A stretch of 59,278 nt of DNA from Bacteroidota bacterium (GCA_023423835.1 JAFAEW010000135.1:1-59278); one strand, 5' to 3'; shown: positions 32,349 through 41,799, counted from the first letter of the stretch. The notes: generated from the letters alone by a model not told the origin. Program-made: numbers and translations.

Positions 32349-33155
32349 TTATCCGTTTCCAACAAAACCGGGATAAAGGGTCATTCCTCCGTCGATAAAG
32401 AGAGTGGTTCCGGTTACATAATCCGAATCGTCGCTTGCCAGCCACACTGCTCCTTTTGCCACATCTTCCGGCTGACCGATTCTTTTTTCGGGAATCAACT
32501 TCATCAGGTCATTTAAATCTTTCGGATCATCCCAGGCGTCTTTATTGATCGGCGTCTGGATAGCACCGGGCGCAATACTGTTGACGCGTATTTTTTGTGG
32601 TGCAAATTCCTGGGCGATGGTTTGCATCAACATATTAATTCCACCTTTCGAGGCTGCATAATTGGCATGGCCGGCCCAGGGAATAACCTGGTGTACGCTG
32701 CTCATACAGATAATTTTTCCGAGTGCTTTTGACTTACTATTCATTCCCCTTCTTAAAAATTCTCTGATAGCTTCTCTTGCGCATAAAAAATAACCGGTCA
32801 GATTTACAGCGAGCACATAATTCCATTGTTCGAGCGTCATCTCTGTAAATTTCGCGTCCCGTTGGAGGCCCGCATTGTTAACGAGAATGTCAACGGTTCC
32901 GAATTGCTGAATCACCTGCTGAAACATGTTTTTCACCTCCTCTTCCTTGCTGACATCGCATTGCACGGCTATCGCCTTTCCGCCATCCGATGTTATTCCC
33001 TTTACTACTTCGTCGGCCATTTCTTTTGAAGAGGCGACGGGATAATTTACGACAACCTGTGCGCCCTGCCGTCCGAACTCTGCTGCACAGCCTGCACCTA
33101 TGCCACTGCTCGATCCCGTAATGATTGCAACCTGATCCTGTAATTTCTTTTCCAT
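32349..33155 (-). CDS. SDR family oxidoreductase, glucose 1-dehydrogenase-like
   Basis: A 268-residue classical SDR very like bacterial glucose 1-dehydrogenases. It has TGSSSGIGAGCAAEF, NNAGLQ, catalytic Ser (CMSSVHQV), Y-A-A-S-K near residue 164, and the C-terminal cofactor-specific segment SDDSDYVTGTTLFIDGGMTLYPG. Glucose dehydrogenase oxidises beta-D-glucose with NAD(P). The substrate is inferred from family resemblance only. It is monocistronic. Confidence 0.88.
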   Translation of the reverse strand: MEKKLQDQVAIITGSSSGIGAGCAAEFGRQGAQVVVNYPVASSKEMADEVVKGITSDGGKAIAVQCDVSKEEEVKNMFQQVIQQFGTVDILVNNAGLQRDAKFTEMTLEQWNYVLAVNLTGYFLCAREAIREFLRRGMNSKSKALGKIICMSSVHQVIPWAGHANYAASKGGINMLMQTIAQEFAPQKIRVNSIAPGAIQTPINKDAWDDPKDLNDLMKLIPEKRIGQPEDVAKGAVWLASDDSDYVTGTTLFIDGGMTLYPGFVGNG

Positions 33156-33406
33156 TTTTTAATTCTTATAAAGCTGAAGGCTTAAAATTCGTGCCACCGG
33201 AAAACCTTTTCGTGAAGTGTCACCTGCGTTATTCAACAAAACCAGGGCTGAAAAAAAACCGAATCCGTCCTTCTGACGGGAAGAGAAAACCAATAAAATG
33301 GTTTCGATCAGAAATGTCCATTAAGGCGCTAATTAAAAATGAAGGAACTCGTTGTTATACTGATAAATCACAGGAGGAATATTTATGAATAAAGCGGTGA
33401 ATTGCA

Positions 33407-33790
33407 TTAGAGCACCAATTCTTCAAACAATTTATTCAGCGCTTTTTCCGGATCATCACAAAATCCCGGGTGCACTTGTGAAACCTGGATGATGGTGCTC
33501 CGGGTGGCTGTCAGCCAACGAAAACGGGAAGCTTTGTCCATTTCAGCCATTGTGCCGCCCTGCTTATCGCCACTTGCGATCCATTCAAAAGACTGGAGAT
33601 ATTGTTTGATTTGTTCGAGATCGATTTTTGGATAAAAAGCCAGGAGCCGGTCGGAATCGATAAAATATTTCATCTTCAAAAACTGAAAGGAGCGGCTGTA
33701 AAGGATTACGCCAACATTGATATGCTCGCCTCTTTCTACTCTCGGCATTACATAAATCCGCGCATATTCAAATACCTGCTTGTCTTGCAT
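33407..33790 (-). CDS. DUF3037 family protein
   Basis: A 127-residue protein. ATG 33790 (MQDKQVFEYARIYVMPR) is preferred; the longer frame to 33826 lies within the end of the upstream gene. It matches DUF3037, with YARIYVMPRVERGEHINVGV and an acidic core (FYPKIDLEQIKQYLQSFEW). It overlaps the 3' end of the HipA-like kinase gene by 23 bases, a tight and recurrent arrangement, so they are cotranscribed. No function is known. In family context the pair is likely a kinase with an accessory partner. Confidence 0.85.
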   Translation of the reverse strand: MQDKQVFEYARIYVMPRVERGEHINVGVILYSRSFQFLKMKYFIDSDRLLAFYPKIDLEQIKQYLQSFEWIASGDKQGGTMAEMDKASRFRWLTATRSTIIQVSQVHPGFCDDPEKALNKLFEELVL

Positions 33791-34565
33791 CCTGTACTCC
33801 TTTAATAAATTGCGGAAAAATTTCAATCCTTCTTTCTAAAAACGCAGTATATATGTTTCGTCCGGTTTCGGGTTCCTCATCGGGATAAGCAGTTCGAAGC
33901 CATTCATCGGGGACAAGTCCAACGACTGCTGCTATCAGCTCCGGTGTGATCCGTTCTTTTATGAAGGCATTTCCCTGTTCAAGTTCCGTCGCCTGCCGCA
34001 ACAAAACATGGTCTTTAATATACGAAAACGGCTTGACGGCATAAGATTCCCATTCGTCACGCGAATGATGAAAATACAAGGCTGCACCCTGATCGATGAG
34101 CCAGAGTTCGCGATTCCACATGAGAAGGTTGGTATTTTTTACGGTGCGGTCAACATTGGCAAGCAAATAATCAAGCCATACAATTTTTGATGCAAGCAGT
34201 CCATCAATTCTGTTCACCACCGGATCGAAAGCTACGGCACTCCTCAGAAAATGTAAGCCGAGATTAAGGCCGGTACTCGCTTTGAGCAGATCCTGGATTT
34301 CTTCATCTGGTTCTGTTCTACCAAATGCGGCATCAAGGTTGGCAAATACGATCTCCGGAATTTTCAGGCCGGCCGCTCTTGCCAATTCACCTCCGATCAA
34401 TTCGGCGATCAGTGCTTTAATTCCCTGTCCCGCGCCCCTGAATTTTAAAACGTAAAGAAATTCGTCATCTGCTTCCGCAATCGCAGGCAATGAACCGCCC
34501 TCCCTTAGAGGAGTTATGTATCGAATAACATTGACCGTTCTTAATGCAGGAGGAGATTGCAACAT
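33768..34565 (-). CDS. HipA-like protein kinase family protein
   Basis: A 265-residue HipA-like kinase-fold protein. The phosphate-binding Lys is in YVLKFRGAG (Lys41). The catalytic loop is LLANVDRTVKNTNLLMW, with Asp139 and Asn144 equivalent to the D-x4-N kinase pair, followed by LIDQGAALYFHH (Asp158 as metal ligand). It lacks the N-terminal beta-barrel domain of E. coli HipA and no HipB-type antitoxin is adjacent. The DUF3037 gene overlaps its end. A TAnnTTTG box (TATCTTTG) lies four bases before the ATG. The kinase fold is well supported; the substrate and any toxin role are unknown. Confidence 0.8.
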   Translation of the reverse strand: MLQSPPALRTVNVIRYITPLREGGSLPAIAEADDEFLYVLKFRGAGQGIKALIAELIGGELARAAGLKIPEIVFANLDAAFGRTEPDEEIQDLLKASTGLNLGLHFLRSAVAFDPVVNRIDGLLASKIVWLDYLLANVDRTVKNTNLLMWNRELWLIDQGAALYFHHSRDEWESYAVKPFSYIKDHVLLRQATELEQGNAFIKERITPELIAAVVGLVPDEWLRTAYPDEEPETGRNIYTAFLERRIEIFPQFIKGVQDARQAGI

Positions 34566-34569
34566 GCCG

Positions 34570-34577
34570 CAAAGATA
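34570..34577 (-). promoter_or_regulatory. -7 promoter box TATCTTTG of the HipA-like gene
   Basis: TATCTTTG fits TAnnTTTG exactly on the minus strand and ends four bases before the ATG at 34565. TTTC about 21 bases upstream may be the -33 element. It predicts a nearly leaderless message. Confidence 0.45.
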
Positions 34578-34698
34578 AGGCGTGGGTTTTGCTCAGATGA
34601 AACTTTGCACAGCTCACGATTTTGTTTAAGCTCCGGCTTTCAGATTGGGGAACTTTAAACGGATTGCCAAAGCTAGCAGATTTTTTTAATTGACTTCT

Positions 34699-35727
34699 TT
34701 AAAACCTCACCGTGGGACATTTTACATCTTTACCGGAGGCACTTAAAATGCCCGATTTCACAATACTTAGTTCATATGCACCCCGGGTCTGATTGAAAGT
34801 ACCGAGGGACGAAACAGTGGCATCATAACTCACCGTTACTGCAAGATCGTTCCATTCTACCCCAACCATCGGAATAAACGCATCACTCAGTCTTGTATAC
34901 AAACCGCCAATCAGTTGAAGGTTTCCGTCACCGCTTAAATTATACCGTGCATTTAACCCCGCTACCGTTTCATAAGAATTGCCCATCTTGCTCACATAAA
35001 CATTGGGATTGACAATCCATTGATCATTCAACTTAAAACTTCCGTTAACAAAAGCCGTAAAGCGCGGTTCAATCCGCACGTCGATATCCTGATTATTGAA
35101 GAAGGATTCTTTCGGACGATTGAGGTGCATCACACTGAAGCCTGCATTCAGATATGCATTATCGGTAGGGAAGATGGCATAATTCAATCCTGCCTGAAGA
35201 TCAAAATACGTGATGGAATTAAAGGCAAAGGCCTCACCACTTGGGATGGCAGCATCGAAGAATTTTCCATTCCATTGATTGCCGAATGTGAGTTTACTGA
35301 TGTCGATGCTTTTATTGGCAAATCCTATATTAAATCCCGCACTTAACAAGCTTTTCAATCCCAATAATTGGTGGTAGGCAACGGATGCAAATCCTTTGGT
35401 GGAAGAAAGACTTCCGCTTCCCGCCACATCTTTCAGCAAAGAACCGCCCAAACCTACCCATCCGTTTTCAATAGAATTGTTGAAAAGCTGAATATCGCCC
35501 CAAAGCGCCATTGTCTTATAGGGATTGTCGGTAACCGATGCCCATTGATTACGATAATTAATGCCAACACGCCAATCGCGGTCAGGGACGAATCCTGCAT
35601 TTGCCGGATTGATCAACAATGGCGAATTGAAATATTGCGAAAAGTGCAGATCCTGCGCATTGGAATGGATTGCCTGAAACAACATTACAATCAACACGGG
35701 GACCAAATAAGCCTTCTGCTTCCTCAT
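34699..35727 (-). CDS. PorP/SprF family type IX secretion system outer membrane protein
   Basis: A 342-residue beta-barrel-like outer membrane protein with a signal peptide ending near residue 24 (VLIVMLFQAIHSNAQDLHFS). The early QDLHFSQYFNSPLLINPANAG segment is diagnostic for the PorP/SprF family, and DWRVGINYRNQW follows. SprF helps large T9SS-B substrates such as SprB reach the surface. It lies 16 bases after the 1207-residue PKD-containing gene, the classical arrangement of a T9SS substrate followed by its PorP/SprF partner, so the two should be cotranscribed. Confidence 0.93.
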   Translation of the reverse strand: MRKQKAYLVPVLIVMLFQAIHSNAQDLHFSQYFNSPLLINPANAGFVPDRDWRVGINYRNQWASVTDNPYKTMALWGDIQLFNNSIENGWVGLGGSLLKDVAGSGSLSSTKGFASVAYHQLLGLKSLLSAGFNIGFANKSIDISKLTFGNQWNGKFFDAAIPSGEAFAFNSITYFDLQAGLNYAIFPTDNAYLNAGFSVMHLNRPKESFFNNQDIDVRIEPRFTAFVNGSFKLNDQWIVNPNVYVSKMGNSYETVAGLNARYNLSGDGNLQLIGGLYTRLSDAFIPMVGVEWNDLAVTVSYDATVSSLGTFNQTRGAYELSIVKSGILSASGKDVKCPTVRF

Positions 35728-35743
35728 AAAAAATTTTATCTCA

Positions 35744-38700
35744 TTATCTCAATAAAGTAATATCACCTTTTTTGCGGTATTTAGTACCGTCGGTGAAGGT
35801 CACATCCAACACATACACATATACATCCTGGGGTTGTAGCTGTCCATTTACCCTTCCATCCCATCCAATTTTTGCATTTGAACCTTGGTAAACCTGCTTG
35901 CCCCAGCGATTAAAAATTTTCCAATCCATTGTCTGTATTCCAAATGCCTTGACGTTGATTACATCATTTACACCGTCGCCATTTGGTGTAAAAGCGTTTG
36001 GAACATCCACAAGTGGAACGATTATCACATCAACCGGCTGACAAACCGTGTCTTCGCATCCGAACTGGTTCGTTGCAATTAAACACACATTAAATGTGCC
36101 ACTGGCGTTGTACAGATGAGATACAACTGTATCTTTTTTTGTTGTTACGAGCGAATCCCCATCACCAAAAATCCATTTATAGAGAACGGCCCCATTTGAA
36201 AAATTGGTAAAATTATAGGGCGTATTCTCTTTAGGAACAGTAGGTGAATAAGTAAATGCCGTTTGTGGCTTGTCGCTCACCAGAATCGTCTTTTCCGTAT
36301 TATCTGTCTTATTACAGGTATTCTCATCGGTAACAGTAAGTTTTATCGTGTAGGTTCCCGGTTTAAGATACATGTGCGTCGGATATTCTTCCGTGGAAGT
36401 GGTGCCGTCTCCGAAATCCCAGAAAAACGCAACTCCTGCCAATGAAGTATTGTCAAACACGGCCGTATAAGGTGCACAGCCAACATCAGGGGTTTCAAAC
36501 TGCGCCACTACATTTGCTGCAATCCTGAGGTCAACGAAAGCCGAATCGGGATAATTGCAATAGTTGGTATCAACCATTCGAAGGGCAATATGATAAGATC
36601 CGGAAGCCGGGAAACTGTGAACCACCGTTTCATCATTGGTTACCAGCGTAGTGCCGTCTCCGAAATCCCAGACAAAGCTGTTGGCCTGAAACGGTTTGTT
36701 TGCCGGAGCAACAGAGAGGTTTTTAAATTCGTACTTCAATTCTTCGCAGGGCGGCAGTTTGGTGTAGCTCATTTTTACCACCGATTCATCATCTCTCACC
36801 CTGATGTTGAGATAGGAAGTATCCGAAATATTGCAGGATTCAGGATCAATGGAAATCAATCTCACCCTGAAAGTTCCCACCTGTTCGAAGGTGTGCGAAC
36901 TGTTTGGAACGGTAGTCGTTACTTCGTCTGATCCATCTCCAAAATTCCATACATAGGTCTTTGCTCTTGCGATCGTATCGGTAAAGTTTACCGTTAGCGG
37001 AACGCAGCCCATCGTATCCCTCAAAACTCCGTTAATTTCAGACCGGATTCCTGAACCCACTCCTGCGAGTTGAAAGGCAATCTTCACCATTGCTTCATTA
37101 CACTGTGAACCGGTAATGGAAGCATTATCAGGGCCCCATACGCCCGGTGTTGTTGGAAAAACGCCGGCTTTACCGCAATTGGCGCAGATCGCTTCGTAGA
37201 TAACGCCTTCCTGATCAAACCTGCTGGTCCCACCATCTACGTGATCTCCCACCACTCCCTGACCATTCTGCGGTTGATCAATATTACCATAGAAGGTGCC
37301 ATACAATTGGCTGAGGGCATTCTTTTCCAATACGAAAAAGTAAAAATCGCTTCCGTCGGTCGTAGACCGGATGGCGTCCGGCGTCGTTGTAAGACCATTT
37401 GTTGTGGCATTGGGATAGGATTTATCGATCCCGCCGCCCCATCCGGCTACATATACGTTTTCGCAACGGTCGACAAGAAAGGCCGTTATGGAAATATCCG
37501 GATTCGCCTGTCCTTTCCCAAAGTTGGTGGAGTAAACAACTCCACTGAGGTCGGGTTGTAATTTGGTGATATATTGCTTTCCCTGTGCTTGTGAATTGAA
37601 GGCTGCGTTTAATACCGGCATTGCCACGTTGGTTGTTCCTGTTATATAAGGAAATCCTTTTTTGTCAAACTGAATGCCGTACAACATCACATTTCCCGTG
37701 CTGCCTACGTAAACCGTTTTCACCGTTGATTTACCGTCGTTGCTGATTCTGGTTACAAAGCCGTCGCAGGGTTGCGGCCCTGTTCCCTGAAAGGTGCTGT
37801 ACAAAATGGGACCATTGTTTCCGCCGGTTCCTTTCAGATTGTTACTGGTTGTAGACCCGCCCACGTAGATGCTTTGATCGGCAGGATTGAGCGAAAGGAC
37901 AAAGCAGGCATCATCTCCGCTTCCTCCAAAAAAGGAAGTAAAACCAACCGTATTCAGATCGCTGCTTGCTTTAATTACTACTCCGTCCTGCTTTCCTCCG
38001 AAACTTGTTTGAAAGGCTCCTGTGGTCACAGGAAAATCAGCAGATTGTGTACAGGATGCGAGATAAATATTGTTACTTTTATCTACAATCACCTCACTTC
38101 TCGCATCGTCACCATAATTTCGGTTAATACTTGTTATGTCGATCCCTATCTTTTCTTTGGTGGCTATATTTACGCCATCGTCGGCCTTACCGCCAAACTT
38201 TCGGCTTGCCATCAATGTTTTGCCATCGGCGCTGAGCTTGGCAATAAAAATATCCCAACCTCCGCCAGGGCCGTAATTTGGGCCGGTAGTAGGAAAGTCA
38301 CCCGAACTCGTTCTTCCTCCGATTACAAGATTGCCATCATAATCAACAATAAGGCTATGCGGTTGTTCCTCACCCTCGCCGCCGATATAGGTGGCATACA
38401 ATCGTTCTGAACCGTTAGGACTTAATTTAATGATGCCGATATCAAAAGCTCCCCCGTTAAAAGTCTGGTCGAAGGCACCGGTTGAAACAGGATAGCCGGT
38501 TCCGAAAACGATTCCTCCTGCATAAAAATTCCCGGTGCCATCGTAGGTTGCCGTATATCCCCAATTATCTGCGAGACTGCCTGTAAAAGAAGCAAATACA
38601 AGGGTGGGATCAACTATTAAAGTTTTGTCCTTCGCATAATTATCGGCCTCAATACGTACAACGTCGCCCTTCAGCACATAGTTCGCCATGACCTCGGCTT

Positions 38701-39367
38701 TCGCGTTGCCAATAATCTGAAAGCTGTACGGACTTTTTTCCACGACCTCCCCCACCGTTGTTTTTACGGTAAGATCGCCTTTCTTCAAACCAAGAGCAGA
38801 TACCCCTTTGAATTTTAAAGCCACGTTCTTAAGGCTCGCACCCGGATGCACGATAAGATCATATTTCAGAAATCCGCGGTCGGTATAATAACGAACATCA
38901 ATTCCGGGATAAACATCTTTATAAACAACTGCGGTGTAAATGCTCGCATTTGACACCCATTTTGAAGGATCATTGCCGATAAAATAATTATTGGAAGTTT
39001 GAATAGGTTTTTCGGGAACGATTTGTGGATTCGGATTGGCACCTTCAAAACTCACTTCGTATGCGAATGATCTCACGGTTTTCCGCTTTGCGGATTCCGG
39101 CTTTAGTTTGGCGGAAGACGGAGACGCATCATGTAAATGTCCAGAAATAGTTTCCGCAACTTCTCTCAGATCTTCCTTATTATTGAGCAGTACCCTATAT
39201 CCATTTTTTTGAAGGAAGAATGCACTACCTCCCAGGTCGCTTTTAAACAACACATTTTCATGCCATTGCCCTTTATTCTCAACAAATTCCAAGGTTTGCG
39301 ATCTCAGATCCTGAAACAATAAAGCCAAAAAAATACAGCCGAAGATTTTGAAATATAGCTTCACCAC
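35744..39367 (-). CDS. 1207-aa cell-surface protein with SBBP-like repeats, PKD domains and T9SS type B sorting tail
   Basis: A large exported protein. The signal peptide ends near residue 24 (FGCIFLALLFQDLRSQTLEF). The N-terminal half contains NKGQWHENVLFKSD, NNYFIGNDPSKWVSN and repeated blade-like segments such as YATYIGGEGEEQPHS and DDGVNIATK, typical of SBBP-type beta-propeller proteins. Four PKD domains follow (AKTYVWNFGDGSDEV; FVWDFGDGTTLV; FFWDFGDGTTST; YKWIFGDGDSL). The last 90 residues (PNAFTPNGDGVNDVINVKAF, NRWGKQVYQ) are the gliding-motility-associated type B sorting domain. It is predicted to be a surface adhesin or motility-like protein secreted by T9SS with the neighbouring PorP/SprF. 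Confidence 0.9.
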   Translation of the reverse strand: MVKLYFKIFGCIFLALLFQDLRSQTLEFVENKGQWHENVLFKSDLGGSAFFLQKNGYRVLLNNKEDLREVAETISGHLHDASPSSAKLKPESAKRKTVRSFAYEVSFEGANPNPQIVPEKPIQTSNNYFIGNDPSKWVSNASIYTAVVYKDVYPGIDVRYYTDRGFLKYDLIVHPGASLKNVALKFKGVSALGLKKGDLTVKTTVGEVVEKSPYSFQIIGNAKAEVMANYVLKGDVVRIEADNYAKDKTLIVDPTLVFASFTGSLADNWGYTATYDGTGNFYAGGIVFGTGYPVSTGAFDQTFNGGAFDIGIIKLSPNGSERLYATYIGGEGEEQPHSLIVDYDGNLVIGGRTSSGDFPTTGPNYGPGGGWDIFIAKLSADGKTLMASRKFGGKADDGVNIATKEKIGIDITSINRNYGDDARSEVIVDKSNNIYLASCTQSADFPVTTGAFQTSFGGKQDGVVIKASSDLNTVGFTSFFGGSGDDACFVLSLNPADQSIYVGGSTTSNNLKGTGGNNGPILYSTFQGTGPQPCDGFVTRISNDGKSTVKTVYVGSTGNVMLYGIQFDKKGFPYITGTTNVAMPVLNAAFNSQAQGKQYITKLQPDLSGVVYSTNFGKGQANPDISITAFLVDRCENVYVAGWGGGIDKSYPNATTNGLTTTPDAIRSTTDGSDFYFFVLEKNALSQLYGTFYGNIDQPQNGQGVVGDHVDGGTSRFDQEGVIYEAICANCGKAGVFPTTPGVWGPDNASITGSQCNEAMVKIAFQLAGVGSGIRSEINGVLRDTMGCVPLTVNFTDTIARAKTYVWNFGDGSDEVTTTVPNSSHTFEQVGTFRVRLISIDPESCNISDTSYLNIRVRDDESVVKMSYTKLPPCEELKYEFKNLSVAPANKPFQANSFVWDFGDGTTLVTNDETVVHSFPASGSYHIALRMVDTNYCNYPDSAFVDLRIAANVVAQFETPDVGCAPYTAVFDNTSLAGVAFFWDFGDGTTSTEEYPTHMYLKPGTYTIKLTVTDENTCNKTDNTEKTILVSDKPQTAFTYSPTVPKENTPYNFTNFSNGAVLYKWIFGDGDSLVTTKKDTVVSHLYNASGTFNVCLIATNQFGCEDTVCQPVDVIIVPLVDVPNAFTPNGDGVNDVINVKAFGIQTMDWKIFNRWGKQVYQGSNAKIGWDGRVNGQLQPQDVYVYVLDVTFTDGTKYRKKGDITLLR

Positions 39368-39572
39368 AAGTTTTTATTAAATTACAAATAAAGGTTTTAA
39401 TATTTAAAATATTTCTTAACCCTTATTTACGATTATCCGGTTCCATTGACAATAGAGTTATCGTGCTTTTTTGAGGTTACTGTCTTTGCAGGTTTTGAGG
39501 CAAAATTCTAATCAAAAATCAGATTACCCAATGAGCAGCTCTAAATTAACGCAAACGGATAATTTTTGTTGT

Positions 39573-41684
39573 TCAGGAAATTTTGCTCCAAACGGTTTTA
39601 CCTTTTTTGGATAAAAGATAACTTTTTATTACATGATTTTCGGGTGCAAGCAGATCTTCGTCGGATGCAATAAGTTCCTCTGCATACCATTTTGCCTTCT
39701 CAAGCAGATCTTTATCATTGAGAATGTCGGCGATCTTAAAATTCATAGCCCCGCTTTGCCGCGTGCCTTCTAAATCGCCCGGACCGCGCAATTCCATGTC
39801 TTTCTCGGCAATGGCAAAACCATCATTGGTATCACACATGATTTGAAGTCTTGCCTTTGCATCCTGACTTAATTTTGATCCTGTAAGTAAGATGCAATAA
39901 CTTTTTTCACTTCCTCTTCCCACCCTTCCCCGCAATTGATGCAGTTGGGAAAGACCGAATTTTTCGGCACTCTCAATCAGCATGACCGATGCATTAGGCA
40001 CATTCACACCTACTTCAATCACAGTGGTGGAAACCATTATCTCCGTTTCACCCGAAACAAACCGCTGCATATTAACTTCCTTTTGTTCGGCCGGCATCTT
40101 ACCATGGAGCATACTAATCGAATAAGCATGTTGGGGAAAATAAGATTTTACCTGTTCATAACCCTGCATCAGATCTTCATAGTTAAGCTTTTCACTTTCT
40201 TCGATCAGCGGATAAATGATGTAGGCCTGCCTTCCTTTTTCGATTTCCGATCTGATAAAATCCATCACCCTCGCCCGGTTCATTTCGTTTCGCTGCACGG
40301 TTAATACCGGTTGCCTGCCGGGTGGAAGCTCATCGATAATGCTGTAATCGAGATCGCCATAAGCCGTCATCGCAAGCGTTCTTGGAATCGGCGTTGCCGT
40401 CATAACGAGGATGTGCGGAGGGATCGATGATTTTTTCCAAAGTTTCGCCCGCTGCGCCACACCAAAGCGATGCTGTTCATCCACAATTGCAAATCCGAGA
40501 TTATTAAACTGAACCGTTTCTTCAATGATCGCATGGGTGCCGATCAAAATGTGAATGGATCCGTCTAACAATCCCGCTGCTATTGCTTTCCGCTGCTTCG
40601 ATTTGGTGCTCCCGGTCAAAAGTTCAACCCTGAGATCAAGGTCTTTAAGCAGTTCGGCAATTCCGTTAAAATGCTGCTGGGCCAAAATTTCAGTCGGCGC
40701 CATCAGACAGGCCTGAAAACCGTTGTCGATGGCCAACAGCATGGAAAGAAGCGCAACAATCGTTTTTCCACTTCCCACATCGCCCTGCAAAAGTCGGTTC
40801 ATCTGGTATCCTTTTGCCGTATCGGATCTGATTTCCCTGATCACTCTTTTTTGTGCATTTGTCAGTTTAAAGGGAAGCGAATGATGAAAAAAATCGTTGA
40901 AATAGTTGCCTACTCTATCGAAAATCCAACCTTTGCTTTCCTTATGCCGTTTGAGTTTAACGAGCTGCAAACGGATCTGCGCAATGAAAAGCTCTTCAAA
41001 CTTCAACCGGCGAACGGCTGATTCATATTGCCGAAAATCCGTGGGGAAATGAATGGCGCAGAATGCTTCATACCGGGATGGGAATCCTGAATTTTGCAGA
41101 AGTCGGTCCGGAAGATTTTCCGGAATGTCCTGGGGCGAAACCTGCGCAAGCAATGTCGATGTCAGCTTCCCTATCTGTCTGCCGTTTAAAGATTTTGACC
41201 GAAGTTTTTCCGTTGTAGGATAAACGGGCTCAAGAAAATTTTTCCCTTGCATCTGCTGTTCTTCGATCAGCTCAATCTCCGGATGTGAAAACTGCGGAAG
41301 GTTGTTGAAAAACCCGGCTTTTCCATAAACGAGATAGGTGCTGCCGACATTTAAAATCCTTTGTATCCAGTTAATTCCCTGAAACCAAACCAACTCAATA
41401 ATGCCGCTGCCATCTTCGAGGTAAGCAACCAGTCTTTTATGGCGCTTTTCACCCAAAATTTCCATAGATTTCAAAGTTCCGGCTACCTGGATATATTGCG
41501 TTTGAAAACTGATTTCTGAAATCTTATTAATCGTTTTCTTATCAATATGGCGAAGCGGGAAATGATGCAGCAAATCATTAAAGGTGAAAATACCAAGTTC
41601 CTTGCGCAATACATCACCGCGCAGAGGGCCTACACCTTTTAAGTATTCAATCGGTGAATCTAATATGGACGGTCTTGAATGAAT
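39573..41684 (-). CDS. recG: ATP-dependent DNA helicase RecG, with no conventional start codon
   Basis: RecG remodels stalled replication forks. Helicase motifs are present: LLQGDVGSGKTIVALLSML (Walker A), IVDEQHRFGVAQR (DEQH), TATPIPRTL, ISMLHGKMPAEQK, STTVIEVGVNVPN and QLRGRVGRG. The conserved N-terminal sequence ILDSPIEYLKGVGP is encoded at 41617-41670, upstream of the first in-frame TTG (41609), so a start at 41609 would delete 25 conserved residues. Upstream there is no in-frame ATG, GTG or TTG. I set the start at the ATT at 41684 (I-H-S-R-P-S-ILDSP), which follows a promoter-like TTTG-N18-TAATTTTC by about 22 bases. With this start the protein is 703 residues, the usual length. Confidence 0.88.
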   Translation of the reverse strand: MHSRPSILDSPIEYLKGVGPLRGDVLRKELGIFTFNDLLHHFPLRHIDKKTINKISEISFQTQYIQVAGTLKSMEILGEKRHKRLVAYLEDGSGIIELVWFQGINWIQRILNVGSTYLVYGKAGFFNNLPQFSHPEIELIEEQQMQGKNFLEPVYPTTEKLRSKSLNGRQIGKLTSTLLAQVSPQDIPENLPDRLLQNSGFPSRYEAFCAIHFPTDFRQYESAVRRLKFEELFIAQIRLQLVKLKRHKESKGWIFDRVGNYFNDFFHHSLPFKLTNAQKRVIREIRSDTAKGYQMNRLLQGDVGSGKTIVALLSMLLAIDNGFQACLMAPTEILAQQHFNGIAELLKDLDLRVELLTGSTKSKQRKAIAAGLLDGSIHILIGTHAIIEETVQFNNLGFAIVDEQHRFGVAQRAKLWKKSSIPPHILVMTATPIPRTLAMTAYGDLDYSIIDELPPGRQPVLTVQRNEMNRARVMDFIRSEIEKGRQAYIIYPLIEESEKLNYEDLMQGYEQVKSYFPQHAYSISMLHGKMPAEQKEVNMQRFVSGETEIMVSTTVIEVGVNVPNASVMLIESAEKFGLSQLHQLRGRVGRGSEKSYCILLTGSKLSQDAKARLQIMCDTNDGFAIAEKDMELRGPGDLEGTRQSGAMNFKIADILNDKDLLEKAKWYAEELIASDEDLLAPENHVIKSYLLSKKGKTVWSKIS

Positions 41685-41705
41685 GCAGGTTGATTTTAAA
41701 AAGTG

Positions 41706-41735
41706 GAAAATTACGCAAACAGTTTCAACTGCAAA
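41706..41735 (-). promoter_or_regulatory. Promoter candidate of recG
   Basis: On the minus strand TTTG (41735-41732) and TAATTTTC (41713-41706) are spaced by 18 bases; the -7 box differs from TAnnTTTG by one base. The transcript would begin near 41700, leaving a leader of about 16 bases before ATT 41684. Confidence 0.35.
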
Positions 41736-41799
41736 AATGCGGAAACGGAATTTAAGTATTTTGATGAGATTCTCTAAAATTTGGAGGAGTTAGAGTCAT

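Noticed and set aside
33370..33400. An AGGAGG sequence 7 bases before ATG 33385, an unusually good Shine-Dalgarno for this genome.
   Set aside because: The frame encodes only about 30 residues antisense to the DUF3037 gene and has no recognisable sequence; an overlapping 17-codon frame is no better.
37772..38410. A 212-codon plus-strand frame inside the PKD protein gene.
   Set aside because: Antisense to a large, clearly homologous gene; composition and lack of motifs mark it as a shadow.
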